Assembly: GCA_000827495.1 (NCBI GenBank)
Contig: KN817728.1
Location: forward strand, 1-37,549
From: Hypholoma sublateritium FD-334 SS-4
Taxonomy: Eukaryota > Basidiomycota > Agaricomycetes > Agaricales > Strophariaceae
Length of the DNA stretch: 37,549 nt
Reading direction: 5' to 3'
Within the stretch, counting starts at the first letter, position 1, and every line of letters begins with the position of its first letter. The notes below the pieces were generated by a model, which made no database searches, was not told the DNA's origin, and was given only the letters and a program-made list of their open reading frames with translations. The translations under genes were made by a program, and so were the position numbers. Of the stretch, positions 20,307 to 30,835 are shown piece by piece.

Positions 20307-21241
20307 CCTTAAGCTTGAGGAGCACTCGGACGCCGGGGCAGGGAGTGGTGGTTGTGGAATCGGAGGCGTTGAACGTTCACACGCGATTACTATCGAGGCA
20401 CTTGTAGCCCCTGTCACGCGTAGATTCCAAATCGGGCACACGATCACTAGGTGAAAATTTGGCACATAAAATTTGGGCCGAGCACTAGCCAAGCTCTACT
20501 AGTCAGTCGTATTACTACAGTAGACTCGGAATTATATACAAACTACTTGCATACTACAACTACATAGATTCGGGGAGAAACAGATTTTTTGCATTCTTAG
20601 AATGATGATGAATCGTCATGAAAGTTCAAAGAAGTGACTGTTTGAAACTACAAATTTTCTCCCCTTTCTCCCCCACATGAAGACCTAGGATCAATGAGGA
20701 CTGCGACGTTGATAATGACGTACAACTGCGAATTGGCTGCGGATGAATAAACGGTAAACGCACCCGGACCTTTGACAATCGGCCTGTGAACTCAAGAGCA
20801 ATCACAAAAAGGCGAGTTCCACGTCAGGCATCATACTAAAAGATTTTCTGGATATTGATTACAATCATTTGGAACAACATTGGGCAAGAAGGCAACATCA
20901 AGATGACATTGGCGTGGAGTTTGGCACCCCATCGAGTTTGAACACTTCAAGATATTGTCGAGCAACTGTATTTCTTTGCTAGATGTGGTGCACCAATCTC
21001 AAGAGCCTGATACACAGCTCTCGGATCTTTGGGTGCAAGCGATAATGTACAAAATCGTCTTGTAAATTTTTGGTCAGAGATAGTTAGTTACTCGATAGCT
21101 ACTGCTTTACAAATTGTTAGTGTCGCTCGCATCGAATGGACTTTCAAAACATGCAGCCAACTTGCAGCTGCCAGCGTCGCCTAATTTGCCGTTGGTCAAA
21201 GGGAGCGATAGGAGCTTCGAATATGCAGTAGAAGCGAAGTT
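20307..21241. other. Non-coding stretch 3' of the transposase gene
   Basis: 935 bp of AT-rich sequence without a convincing reading frame on either strand. If the hairpin at 20278 marks the element's end, this is the element's subterminal region. Confidence 0.45.
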
Positions 21242-24200
21242 CTAGTCTGAATAATAGGTGTCATACAGTTCCAGAAAGGTATCGTCGTCGCGATCACTGG
21301 ACTCTTCGAGAGAATCTCGCTCAGACGCAGCCTCGTCGGACGCAGCCTCGTCGAACGCAGCCTCGTCGGACGCTACCTCGTCGGACGCTACTTCGGCGGA
21401 TGTTACTTTTCCGGGCGCCGCTTCGTCGGACGCTGCCTCGCCGGGTGCTGCGTCAGGATCATCAAGCTCTGAACCATGCAGTTTATCGCCGTCGTCATCC
21501 TCGGCTCGGAAACCAGAGTTACTCGGAGTAGAGCAGCTAGGGTTTGGTAGTGCCTCAGGATCTTCAGGCTCGTGGGCAGAGAAAGTCGTTGAAGGATGCT
21601 GGGGGGGGGTGTTGCGGCCATGAGAATAGATGTGGCCAATGCCCAGCCCCCAATGATATCGCACGGCCATGTCGCGGTCAGCAAACCTAAAATATCTCAG
21701 CAAACCATGAAGAGAAGGCAGGCGGGGCATCAAACCTATTTGCGTAGTAACCCTTCCAGTCGTTGCTGTCCTTCGCAATTTTTGAAAGGCCGATTCCATC
21801 TAAGTGAATTCTCCCCAATGAATATGCCGGGATCAAATGGCACCCTCTAAGAACGAGGCCAGGGTCTATGAAGCCAAAAGAGCCTGGTCCATTCATGGGT
21901 GGAAAGGAAAGACGATCCAGGCGCAAGGACGCCCAATTACGGTGATTCCGAGCCTGAGACTGTGCGCGGTCGAGCTGGAACCATCGGACGTATAGGAAAT
22001 CAAAGCGCATGGCTTCGTACCCTATCATACCCGGACCGGTGTACACCACATTGACGTGGTAAATTCCGAGAACACATCCATACAGAAAGGGATGCTCTGC
22101 TACCCAGTTCGGTGACCCCACGTCTTTTTGTTCGGTATTTGCGAGTAACATAACATTGCAATGGGGCGTATTCGGATTGACGACGTCCTCAGAGCGGCGC
22201 ACGTCGTAGGTTGTGTGATAGAAGCGAGCCAGCTTGTGGTTGTAAACCCGATTATTTTTTATCAAGATCGTATATTGCGCCACTTGTGCAGCGACTGAAG
22301 TGTCTGATGAAAGATTTTCAGGGGCTATCTGGAGCCTCTCTTGAACTCTGGGGAAAAGATGCTCTTTTAATTTGGTGGTAAAATCCTAGGATGGATTGAA
22401 TTGTCAGCAGAGGTATAACTGCAACGAACCGAAATGGATGAAGTACCTTGGCTGCAGGATCACGGCAGTAGTCCCGAGCGAAAACTCCGAGGTCAAGCGG
22501 GTGACTTTGGGTTTTCCCAATATGATAGGTAGAAGCTGACGATTCAGGCGCCTTCTCATGCACAAAGGTTTCCCGAGCCCTACTGCTCAATTTTTGTCGT
22601 ATTCGACGAATACGAGCTTGTCGTCGCTCAATACTGCCTAGCTGCTTTTCAAAATCCTTGCGGTTTGTTCTAAGATATCGTGATTTTGGAGAACGGTGCT
22701 CTAGTTCCATCTGATGCAGTATGAGTGAGCACCAAAAAATTGGCTGGAACAGAAAGCGACTCACCGACTCCGTTGAGTACGAATCAACAGTTCCACATTG
22801 CCTGATTGTCTCTACATAGTCTCCTAAAGAATGGTCTTTGTAGGTGTTGAGGTTGAGAACCTTAGGTAGCTTCCCTGGCGCTTTTTTTGCAGTTGAATCC
22901 ATTTGTTTTGGGGCAGAAGTGGTCAACGATGCGTCCACGTCACTGGCAGTGGCCTCCGCGTCAGGAATAACTGCTCCGGCAGCGTTCTCAGAATTTGGTC
23001 GGTTGGTAGCGCCGGCACTTTCTGCATGCCGCCTCCGAGCTGTCTCTTCGCGCTTTAGCTCTCGCGTGTCGTAGGCGGAACAGGTTTTGGCTTCAAAATC
23101 CCGCAGCGATTGGCCCAGTTGTATTGTGACGGATTCTAAAATGTCCAGTGATAATTCCGTGTGCTGTCGAAGCTTCGCCAAAGCATGCCAGTGAGCCAGG
23201 ATGAACAAAAGGTCCATTAAATTTTGGTTGTGTTCATCCGGTAAGAGACCCTCAAAAACCGGCATTGAACACTTGTGACTAGAGTTACTCGCAGACGGCC
23301 CGCAGATGATAAAGCATTCTTACCTGTAGAATATTTTCGTAGTCTCGTGCACCGAGCTTCTTCAGTTCGGAGACGCTGTTTGTAAAACGCCTGATGGAGT
23401 CACGGCCGAAGGTGGGCATGTCACGAAACCTGATTCAATAATCAGAGATAATCGGTAGGCTTTAAAAAAGCTCGCTCACCTTTGATCCAGCTTATTCGTA
23501 GCACCATGAATGCATTCCAGAATTCTGAGAAGGTGAATGAACACCTTTTTCCAGACTCCCAACTCAAACTCATGCATGAAATCCACCAGGAAGATAGAAA
23601 ACAAATTAAAACCAAAGGGAGAAAGCCTATGTGAGAATGCATTCTGTAATCAAGGTAAGTTTTGTTTGTGTAAGTGGACGAAGCAAAACAAAAGACAAAC
23701 CTCTGTGGGCACCCAAGATTCTGGCTTGAGTATATTTTCTACAAAGATACTGTTGACCGTGCGGTTTTGAATGTAAATTATATCACACGAGCTCGAGATT
23801 TTGACCCTGTGTTGTAGATTGTCTACTCTGGCAAGCTTTACTCGTCGATTCTTATCACGCCCAGTTCCTAGTTGATCCAAAAGATCTTTAGGAGTAAGGC
23901 ATCGAGGACAAGGGCAATTGCCCATATTCCGAATGCTAGTTAGAAGAACCCTGGAGAAGGTTTGTTAGACAAGAGACTGGAAAGTAAGGCGCAGGACTAA
24001 CTTCTCCGGGTAATCCGCCGAGTAAGCGAATATTCTAAGATAAAAGCGCCGCTTTATGCCATCGCAACACTCTATCACTACACCGTGTTCATATGCCTCT
24101 ATGAAGTCATCGTCGAGTAGCACTTTCCACTGCGCGTGAAAAAATTCCCTTTGACAGTGTGTCATAAATGCTTGGCTAGGATTTTTATTGCCAGAATGCA

Positions 24201-25802
24201 GCGTTGCGAAGTCCTGGAATTCGGGAGGTAGCTATGAGAAGGTAAGAAATTAGTGTTACATGGGTTGTGTAATTCCATTTCAGAATTACCGTACCTTTCG
24301 AAAATATGCAATGTGGTTGCAAAGGTTACAGGTAGGCTTACATCTGCGATATTTGGACTCATTCCCGAAGTACATATAACAGGGCCACAACGAAGCACTC
24401 CCAAACGACGTGAGATGAGTAGCGTCTGAGCCAAACATGAGGCCAATTAAAACACGTGGCAGAGTGCAGCCAGGCTCCCCGTCCAACGCCTGAATCTCTT
24501 CGTGAGTTTCAAGAAATATGGGAGACGTGTACAGTTCGCCGTGCACCCTGGTTGACTCCTTATCGGACATGTCTTTGCGGCGCCATCGCAGCTCGTATGG
24601 CTCGAGGTGAAAATTTTGAAAGTCGCGTGGGTTTGCCATCTTTTCTTTCAATATGGATACGATGCTTCTGTGGCATAATGGAGGGAAAGTATATAGTTGA
24701 ACGCCTGGGTTGGGGGTATTCCTGTCGAAAGGAATGGGTAGTGTGATTGAAGTTTCCTTCCAACTAGCATCTGGTTCATCTAGCCAGATATCTTCTGAAT
24801 TAGTAGGTTCTGCAAGGCGTTTATGAAGCAAGTCCCAGCCAATATTTCGGACATCGGCAGGGTTGAAGCTAGCGGCAGATATGATGTCTACCAGCTTTCG
24901 GAAACCGTCCTTGGTTTTTTGAAGGCCATTGTTCCAGTACCATTCCCCAAGCAAGAATGCATTCTGATTCGGATATGGCAGGAACGGCGATGAAGGGCCG
25001 ACAGTGCTATGATCAGCCACGACATCTGATAAGTCCGCCGCTTGCGTGTTTGAATCGGGGTCGTGATCTGGAAAATGCGTAGAAAAGTATTGTCGAAAAA
25101 GTCCGAATACGTTGAGTGGCGATTTCAATAGGCGACGCTTAGGAGTCGCGTCGACGGGCGAAGTGGAATCATTTGGCGGGTGACTGTGTGTGACTGCAGG
25201 AGGTAAACTAGCCGGAGGAACGGCTGGCTCAGTCCGATAACGCAAGGGAAGTCGGCGATTTTCGCGGCGTGGTCGACGCCCAGCGAGGCAAGCCGGTTCC
25301 GCTATCCCGGGGCCACTGTTGATGACGTCGGGGATGGGCGCAATCTACGCAATGCAGAATGACTATGCGGAAAAGGAGGCAGAGAGTATAAATTACTCAC
25401 ATCAGTAGGGGCGGCTGTAGCAGGCTGTGGGCCCAGTTCGTCTTGGTGCAGTTGCATAGCAGCTTCGAGACGAGCCTTTTTATTGCGGTATTTCTCCTTG
25501 GCTGACCCGAGAGCGCTCGCCATTCTCTTCTTCTGTTGTCGACAACTTCCTGTATGATTACTATATGCATTCATATGGGCAAAACCTCGACCGCAGGCCT
25601 CGCAGAGGAGAATTTGAGCGTCGAAACTTTCGTCAGTCGCTAAGTCGTTCATCGATGCGTCCTCGCTGTCAGATATGGGTAAGCTTGGAGCATGCGGCGA
25701 GGGAACCAGCTTCTGTGATGAGTAAAGAGTTGTACTGAGAAGCCTGGAGCGACCGCGGCTAACCTGACTGCGCGCAGGCGGTTGCGGCTGCGCAGATGCC
25801 AT
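21242..25802 (-). CDS. Plavaka-type KDZ transposase, ten exons, intact
   Basis: Exons: 25802-25401, 25344-24295, 24231-24002, 23950-23701, 23643-23480, 23429-23324, 23271-22765, 22710-22447, 22385-21736 and 21686-21242. All introns are short with GT...AG ends and the frame is kept, giving 1355 residues. The N-terminus has a zinc-finger-like C67-X2-C70-X12-H83-X3-C87. Further on come CPCPRCL, VDFMHEFELGVWK (D665, E669; the motif typical of Plavaka transposases) and FGRDSIRRFTNS. Near the C-terminus are LGIYHVNVVYTGPGM, FDFLYVRWFQLD, GFIDPGLVLRGCHLIPAY and YHWGLGIGH. The tail is an acidic repeat region. The enzyme would cut and paste its own element. No stop or frameshift is seen, so the copy may be active or domesticated. 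A nine-G run at 21600-21608 lies in the coding tail. Confidence 0.88.
21331..21450 (-). repeat. 15-bp minisatellite coding an acidic pentapeptide repeat
   Basis: Eight consecutive 15-bp units (consensus on + strand CCTCGTCGGACGCAG), with a ninth degenerate one at 21316-21330. Read on the minus strand they encode repeats of the type SDEAA/SDEVA near the transposase C-terminus. The unit length is a multiple of three, so copy-number change keeps the frame. Confidence 0.9.
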
Positions 25803-25825
25803 GGCCGAATGCTACGGAATTCAAA

Positions 25826-26066
25826 GGCATGCCACCGTCGACGAATTAAGATACGCAGAATCTGAACAGCGTGCGGAGGACCGCCCATCGCATGCTATTG
25901 ACTCGGAAATGCATTCGAATGCCTTTATAAACTAGAGAATGGTCTGCGCAAGCCAAGTTGGAGAGCTCCGAGTCGCCGGCATGCCACCATCGACGAAGCG
26001 AGATATTACATAGCTCCTGCACTGCGAAATTGAACAGCGTGCGACGGACCGCCCGTCGCACGCTGT
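25826..26066. repeat. Two direct repeat copies with hairpins upstream of the transposase
   Basis: Copy 1 (25826-25898) and copy 2 (25978-26066) share GGCATGCCACC(G/A)TCGACGAA, then CTGAACAGCGTGCGG-like sequence and GGACCGCCC. In copy 2 the end forms a perfect 14-bp hairpin, ACAGCGTGCGACGG - ACCGC - CCGTCGCACGCTGT (26034-26066). In copy 1 the same hairpin is degenerate (10 of 14 pairs). They lie within 270 bp of the transposase ATG and may be transposase-binding or promoter sites. Confidence 0.8.
25924..25931 (-). promoter_or_regulatory. TATA-like box of the transposase gene
   Basis: TTTATAAA on the minus strand, about 120 bp before the ATG, between the two direct repeat copies. Suggestive only. 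Confidence 0.3.
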
Positions 26067-26811
26067 CCTTCCAGCTCAGTCAAAGAGGATGTCGGCACTG
26101 GACTCAGCAGCAACCAGGATGGATTTGTCATCCAAAGTTTGAACGTCGGCTACGTCATGATGCATGATGGATGACCGGTTGACCGGTTAACAGCGTAACC
26201 GATCCAGACAGCTGAAGAAAGTAGCTTTGTATGGCCGCGTGAACCATGCTCAGCTAGGGAAAAGGAATGCAATGGAAGTTCGTATGTAAAATGAAATGCG
26301 TGTGATATATTGAAAACGAGAGAATTACATACGAATTTCCAAGTTCCAACAACCCCGGCGGCTGTGGATTCTGGAATGCTACGTGATTCCGACGCGCGAC
26401 AACAACGCGACAACGTGGATCGGCGAAGAATAAGCGCTCGGAAATCCGAAGCGCTCGGGGAGCCAAAAGCCGTTGGGAAGACCGAGCGTGCCTGTGTGTG
26501 ACACATGAGGCAATACCAACACACAGGCACACTGTGAAACTTCAACAGAAGAGAGAATGGGAGGTGGGTGGCTGAAAAATTGGTGCAGAGGCACCCAAGA
26601 GGCTCTGCCTTTTCATTTCATCCCCATCTCTTCCCCCAACGCACAGACCAACGAAGGCTGTCAGACGAACGGCCGACAGAATCCTGTCGACGCTCACGCA
26701 TACAAAGCCCCTGCCAGTGCTCACGCACGGACTCCGCTCGCAAGCTCGCTCGTCTGCTAGAGCCTCCATCATCTTGAGAAGAAAGGGTAGAAAAATTCGT
26801 ATTCATCTACT
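26067..26811. other. Intergenic, with one 11-bp hairpin
   Basis: No convincing gene. A perfect 11-bp inverted repeat GTGCCTGTGTG...CACACAGGCAC lies at 26488-26530 with a 21-nt spacer. Short overlapping frames in 26300-26800 have no recognisable protein features. Confidence 0.5.
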
Positions 26812-27336
26812 CTATTTTTGTTCCGCCGTGCAGTTCATGTTTTTTAATATATCCCGTAAAATTTGTCTGTCTGATTTTGCTTCCTTAGCCATCCTCTCAA
26901 GACACTCAACAATGCGAAATAAACCATCAGCAATGGGATCTGCATCTGGCTTGCGTTGCCGCTTTGGCGGGGGTAATTCTGCTGCTGTGGCATTCTGATC
27001 AACGTACACCCGCTAATATTATCCAAATTAAGCTTGGAGAAGACGGGAAAGAATATACGGGTATACCTTGTTCCTTGGGACAGAAGATGGTAACTTGTTG
27101 AGCTCGTTGGAAGTTTTAAGAACAGTGTCGCTTCCGTCCTTCAAGTTGCTTGTATCTGTCTGGGTCTTGTTTACCGATTTTTGGTGAACTTCTTTGATAT
27201 GATGGTTGTGGGGGGACGTTGGAAACAGAGGGGGGTCCGTGCCTATTCTGCAGGGCGGAAAGTCTGGATCTGAGTTGGGTAGTCCAAAATCTTGAGCGCG
27301 GCCGCAGCTGCAAAGGCTGCTGTCAGACGTGGGCAT
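26812..27336 (-). CDS. Small two-exon hypothetical protein
   Basis: Exon 1 is 27336-27067 and exon 2 is 27012-26812, joined by a 54-nt intron (GTATAC...TAG), giving 156 residues from ATG. The N-terminus has a CSCGRAQDFG stretch; the middle is polar and low-complexity. The C-terminus has a basic PPPKRQRKP segment (possible nuclear localisation signal) followed by a predicted amphipathic helix (about 45 residues) that could dimerise. I recognise no family. Support is the clean splice and the change to protein-like sequence in exon 2. It could instead be chance open sequence. Confidence 0.4.
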
Positions 27337-28699
27337 GATATTCAATGCGCAACAATCAATGGATCCAAATCTTTTAAGTACAAAAATATTTTCAAGGAAG
27401 CCGTATAAAGGTAGTCTCTCTTCGGCTCATCCAAAACGTAGGGTAAATGGGCCTGCGCAGTGATGGAGTGCCTCTGCCTGCACAGTTATCTTCTGCGACC
27501 GGGACCGACTGGTGCCAGCCGACGTGGGCCTTCGACACATTTTCACGAATTCAACGACATTGACAGTGGCTGTCGTACGCTATATTTTGGAGTAGCAATT
27601 ACAAAATTGTGTTCCTACTTCAACCAGAGTCTGAGTCTTCGAATTAGAGATTTTGTGGCTTTATGTAAACAGTGAATTTTGTTTAAATGCCCCTACCACT
27701 GGCAAGACTCGTGCAGAAGAGGCACAACCCAATTTCTCCGATCCCGCAGACGTTTTGAAAATGGATGTCCTGATGCTGATTCATCAAGTTATTATTACAT
27801 TGGGTTTGCGCCTCCAAGTCTGCCGCAGTCGGGACGCGTTCAAGTTCGGCGACCTGCGGCTGCGCACAGCAAGCGTACAGCCTACAGCGTCTCATGGCCA
27901 CATGTCAGCTGCGGCCCTTCATACATTATCTATTCGTATACATCATTTAAGATCACTATACAATGAATCATATATACGTGTGTACTTACCAGTGACACGG
28001 TTTGAACACGGCGCACGCGCCGCACAGATGTCGCGCTCGCCCAGCGCATTTAGGTCATATTTGTACTCAGACGCCCATCATGCGTCTGCTCAGTGCAACA
28101 GACGCGTTCGAGATGAGTTTGCAGCGCCGACTGCAAAGCGTCACCAGGCCACGGTTCCGCCACGGTGGCTTAGCAGCGGCGGCAGCTATTTATATGGAAC
28201 TGCGACTCGTACTGATGCGGCCACTACGACGCTGAGCTCGATTTTGTGGGTGTAATATTCTAATTTTAGGACTCGAGCGTTTACTTTGGCAGACGTAACC
28301 ACTTAAAGTAGTTAGCGCACCCCAACATTCCTAGTTCAAGGGAGCTTCCGAGGGTCGCGTTGAAGTTTCATTGGAATTCAAGAACAAGACAGGCAATTGA
28401 ACGAAGAAGTTATTTAACATTATAAATTTTGAGAGGAATTCACGATGCATGTAAACTATGGCTACGAAGTTCATGCACCGTGGTCAAAAGTTCCAGGCCC
28501 ATCTTCCACTTTGGGGGCTGCAACATCCAACTTCTCGCGATAAAATGAAGATAGAATCTCGGGCGCGGCACACTCTCTCAATCAGATTAGGGATGGCGCC
28601 TTGGTATGTCTGCGTCCTCTTCCTTGTCCCCGCGGTATCCCTTGAGCGCTCACAGAAAATCAGCATCGGTGTCACTGTATTTTTGTTCAGCGCGCAACA
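27337..28699. other. Intergenic, no supported gene
   Basis: Open frames here (for example plus 27653-28255 and minus 27901-27683) lack start context, splice support and family features. A TATAAATA on the minus strand near 28192 hints at leftward transcription, but no product can be named. Confidence 0.4.
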
Positions 28700-29191
28700 C
28701 TACACCACGGCCGCAGATTTTATATAGACATACCTCTTCCCGCCCGATGCCTTGTTCAAAGACACGAGGGCCCGAATTTTTCCCTTCGTAAAACTGGCCT
28801 CAATGTGCGACAGCGTACATCTAAACTTCAGCTCCCTCGCTGACACGATCGTAACTGTTATCATGGGCATGACGCGGGACGACACAGCCATGTACCACGA
28901 GTTGGCTTCCACGAATCCGCGTGGGAGGTCAAGCGCTGGACGTACGCGGAGCGTCCAGCACTTGCGATCGCCGACATACCGCCCACCGGAAGGGAACTCG
29001 TCCTGAACTTGGCGCCTGACGGGGACCGGGATGGAAAGTGGGTTAATGATGGACCAGCCTCGGAGGACGTATTTTTGCACAGCGAGATCTCGGGTCGCAT
29101 CGCCTGGCTGGTGCCGGCGCAGAGACAGCCGATCTTCAAATGTTGTCTTGGGGAATAACGAATAGGCTTTGTCGTGGGCGATGATATTCAT
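28700..29191 (-). CDS. Unrecognised 163-codon open frame, possibly a gene fragment
   Basis: Runs from ATG at 29191 with protein-like texture: YSLFPKTTFEDRLSLRRHQP, VQKYVLRGWSIINPL, then SWYMAVSSRVMPMITVTIVS and KIRALVSLNKASGGKR. A possible donor (GTATGT) near 28740 would splice away the last residues, but no following exon is clear. No family is identified. It lies downstream of the broken GH79 gene on the same strand and may be a separate relic. Confidence 0.3.
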   Translation of the reverse strand: MNIIAHDKAYSLFPKTTFEDRLSLRRHQPGDATRDLAVQKYVLRGWSIINPLSIPVPVRRQVQDEFPSGGRYVGDRKCWTLRVRPALDLPRGFVEANSWYMAVSSRVMPMITVTIVSARELKFRCTLSHIEASFTKGKIRALVSLNKASGGKRYVYIKSAAVV

Positions 29192-29399
29192 TACACACGC
29201 TGAGTAAAAGAATAATGAACGATGTTATCGATATTGGATATGGAAGGACGCTAGACATACTGGAATGGAAATCGAGAATGCACTGTAAAGGGCAGATCAG
29301 CGACGTGATCAGCTGGACTGTACGCTGCGGGTGTTTCTTTTCGAAATTGAAGACAAACGAAGACTTGGTGTAGTCCTCTCCCGCGAAGGTATCGACAGA

Positions 29400-30446
29400 A
29401 TGAGGGGTGTACTCGCGCCCAGGGGGTGTGCGGTAAACGCAGCGTCTAGCGTTGCCATATCCGCTGAGCCAGAGAGAGGCGTGTACTTGTACCCAATGTC
29501 CACCAGTCTGTGAGGGTACGGACGGCCGTGCGTGGAGTACAAGTCCGGCTCGTTTCCGGCCTGCACCCCGATGAGGAAGTCGCTGAGAACGGCCTGGCCA
29601 GCTTCCACAATCGCCAGGCGCCAGTTAGTGTCGTTGAACGGAACACCGAGGAACCAGTGCACGTTGACGAAGTCGGAGATATTGCGCATCATCTGAATTA
29701 GGTCCGGCGCGAAGATCAATGGCGGAGTCGTCTGATAAAAACAATGCGTCAGGGGGTGACTGAGGCGGGCGTGCTGATCCCCAACATACAGTACCAGAGA
29801 CCGCCTGTAGGTCCTCTTCGAGGATCTTCCCATCCGGGGTGCTATCGACGAGTGTCGCTGTTTCTTGTGTATTTCCTCCAGCTCGAATATTGATACGTCT
29901 CGTACGCTGCTTCAGGTTTGCAATGAGATTCAAGAAGGGAATTTATATTAGCGAACTGAATTTTATCTGAGTGCGATGAAATCATGGAACTTGCAATACG
30001 TACGAATTTTTCCCCACTTCCATAGATTCCTACGGTCAGCTGCGTCAACTTTCAAGAGAGACATGACACGCACAGACTTGATTGACGACGGACATCTCTA
30101 TTGAAAATCCGAAGAACGAACCGCTGTGTTGGATGGAGGCACCTACAGGAACCGCGCTGGGTACAACCAATGAAAACGCCGTGGGCATGACCGACCGAGC
30201 AGGGGGCGTGGGTGTAACGAGCGTCGCTGTGTTATATGCTTGAAGGCTGTCATCATATGCTGTGGGAGTAGCGGCAGAGATGGAACCGTTTGCGAGTGGG
30301 GTCTGTCCCGTATGTTCCACGAAGATCATGCGCTTGTAAAAGACTCCGCTCCGACTCCGCCAACTCCGCCATAGAACAACCCGCGGCGGACACGGCCCGA
30401 CTCTTTCTGTCAACTTATACCAATTACCACTGACTGCAAACTTCAT
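29400..30446 (-). pseudogene. GH79-type glycoside hydrolase (beta-glucuronidase-like), broken
   Basis: Pieces appear in the correct order. The N-terminal region (30446-30086) has GQTPLANG and GSFFGFSIEMSVVNQ. A second piece (about 29930-29790) has LNLIANLKQR and GGNTQETATLVDS. A third (29731 to about 29500), after a clean intron, has TTPPLIFAPDLIQMMRNIS, FLGVPFNDT and AGNEPDLYSTHG; NEP carries the proposed acid/base Glu of family 79. Defects: no signal peptide is obvious; no intron joins piece 1 to piece 2 in frame (a TAA precedes PFLNL); and family similarity ends just after AGNEPDLY...HGR, so the rest of the barrel and C-terminal domain are missing. Intact relatives are secreted enzymes acting on glucuronic-acid glycans. 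Confidence 0.7.
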
Positions 30447-30835
30447 AAAGTTTCCCCGAAACGCACTTTCTCAGCCAAGTACGCAAGATACGTTGAGTCG
30501 GGCGTTCCGACTCAGCATTGCAAGAGTACGACGGCTAGCTTCCAACTTGGTACTAGGCAGTGGCTCAGGGACCGAAGCTGCCAGTGGTTCTAGTTTAATA
30601 GTACTACTTATAGCGGCGCAACTTCTTCGAAACCCTTGGTGAGCAAGCTCTTTGGTACTCTGACTATATACTAAAGGCAAATATTAGGCTTTTATCTGCA
30701 TCTAAGTCCTGCCTTACAGCGCGCCGAGAACATTGTGAATGTTCAAAACTTACATTGACCTCTTGAAGTGTTAGAAGGTGCATCGCAGTAAACCGCGATG
30801 AGACTTAATCTGGACTGAGTAAAAATATTGCGTAG
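30447..30835. other. Divergent intergenic region
   Basis: Between the GH79 relic (-) and the 959-residue gene (+). It must contain the promoter of the latter; no strong TATA box is seen. Confidence 0.5.

Larger units (their letters stand above)
20278..26066 (-). mobile_element. Candidate extent of the Plavaka (KDZ) DNA transposon
   Basis: An intact transposase gene (21242-25802) lies between two similar hairpins (20278-20306 and 26034-26066). I infer that they are terminal or subterminal sites, but I could not identify exact termini or a target-site duplication. The extent given is therefore only a working span. Confidence 0.35.

Noticed and set aside
21258..21623. Plus-strand Ser/Ala-rich frame
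   Set aside because: It is the antisense shadow of the 15-bp repeat in the transposase tail.
26300..26777. Cluster of overlapping 60-90 codon frames on both strands
   Set aside because: Mutually overlapping shadows in GC-moderate intergenic DNA; none has a coherent protein pattern.
27683..27901. Minus-strand 72-codon Cys-containing frame as a small secreted protein
   Set aside because: No signal peptide, no conserved cysteine spacing, and the upstream exon could not be identified.
27653..28255. Plus-strand 200-codon frame
   Set aside because: Composition is not protein-like (many His/Arg/Cys without pattern), there is no family feature, and it overlaps possible minus-strand promoter signals.
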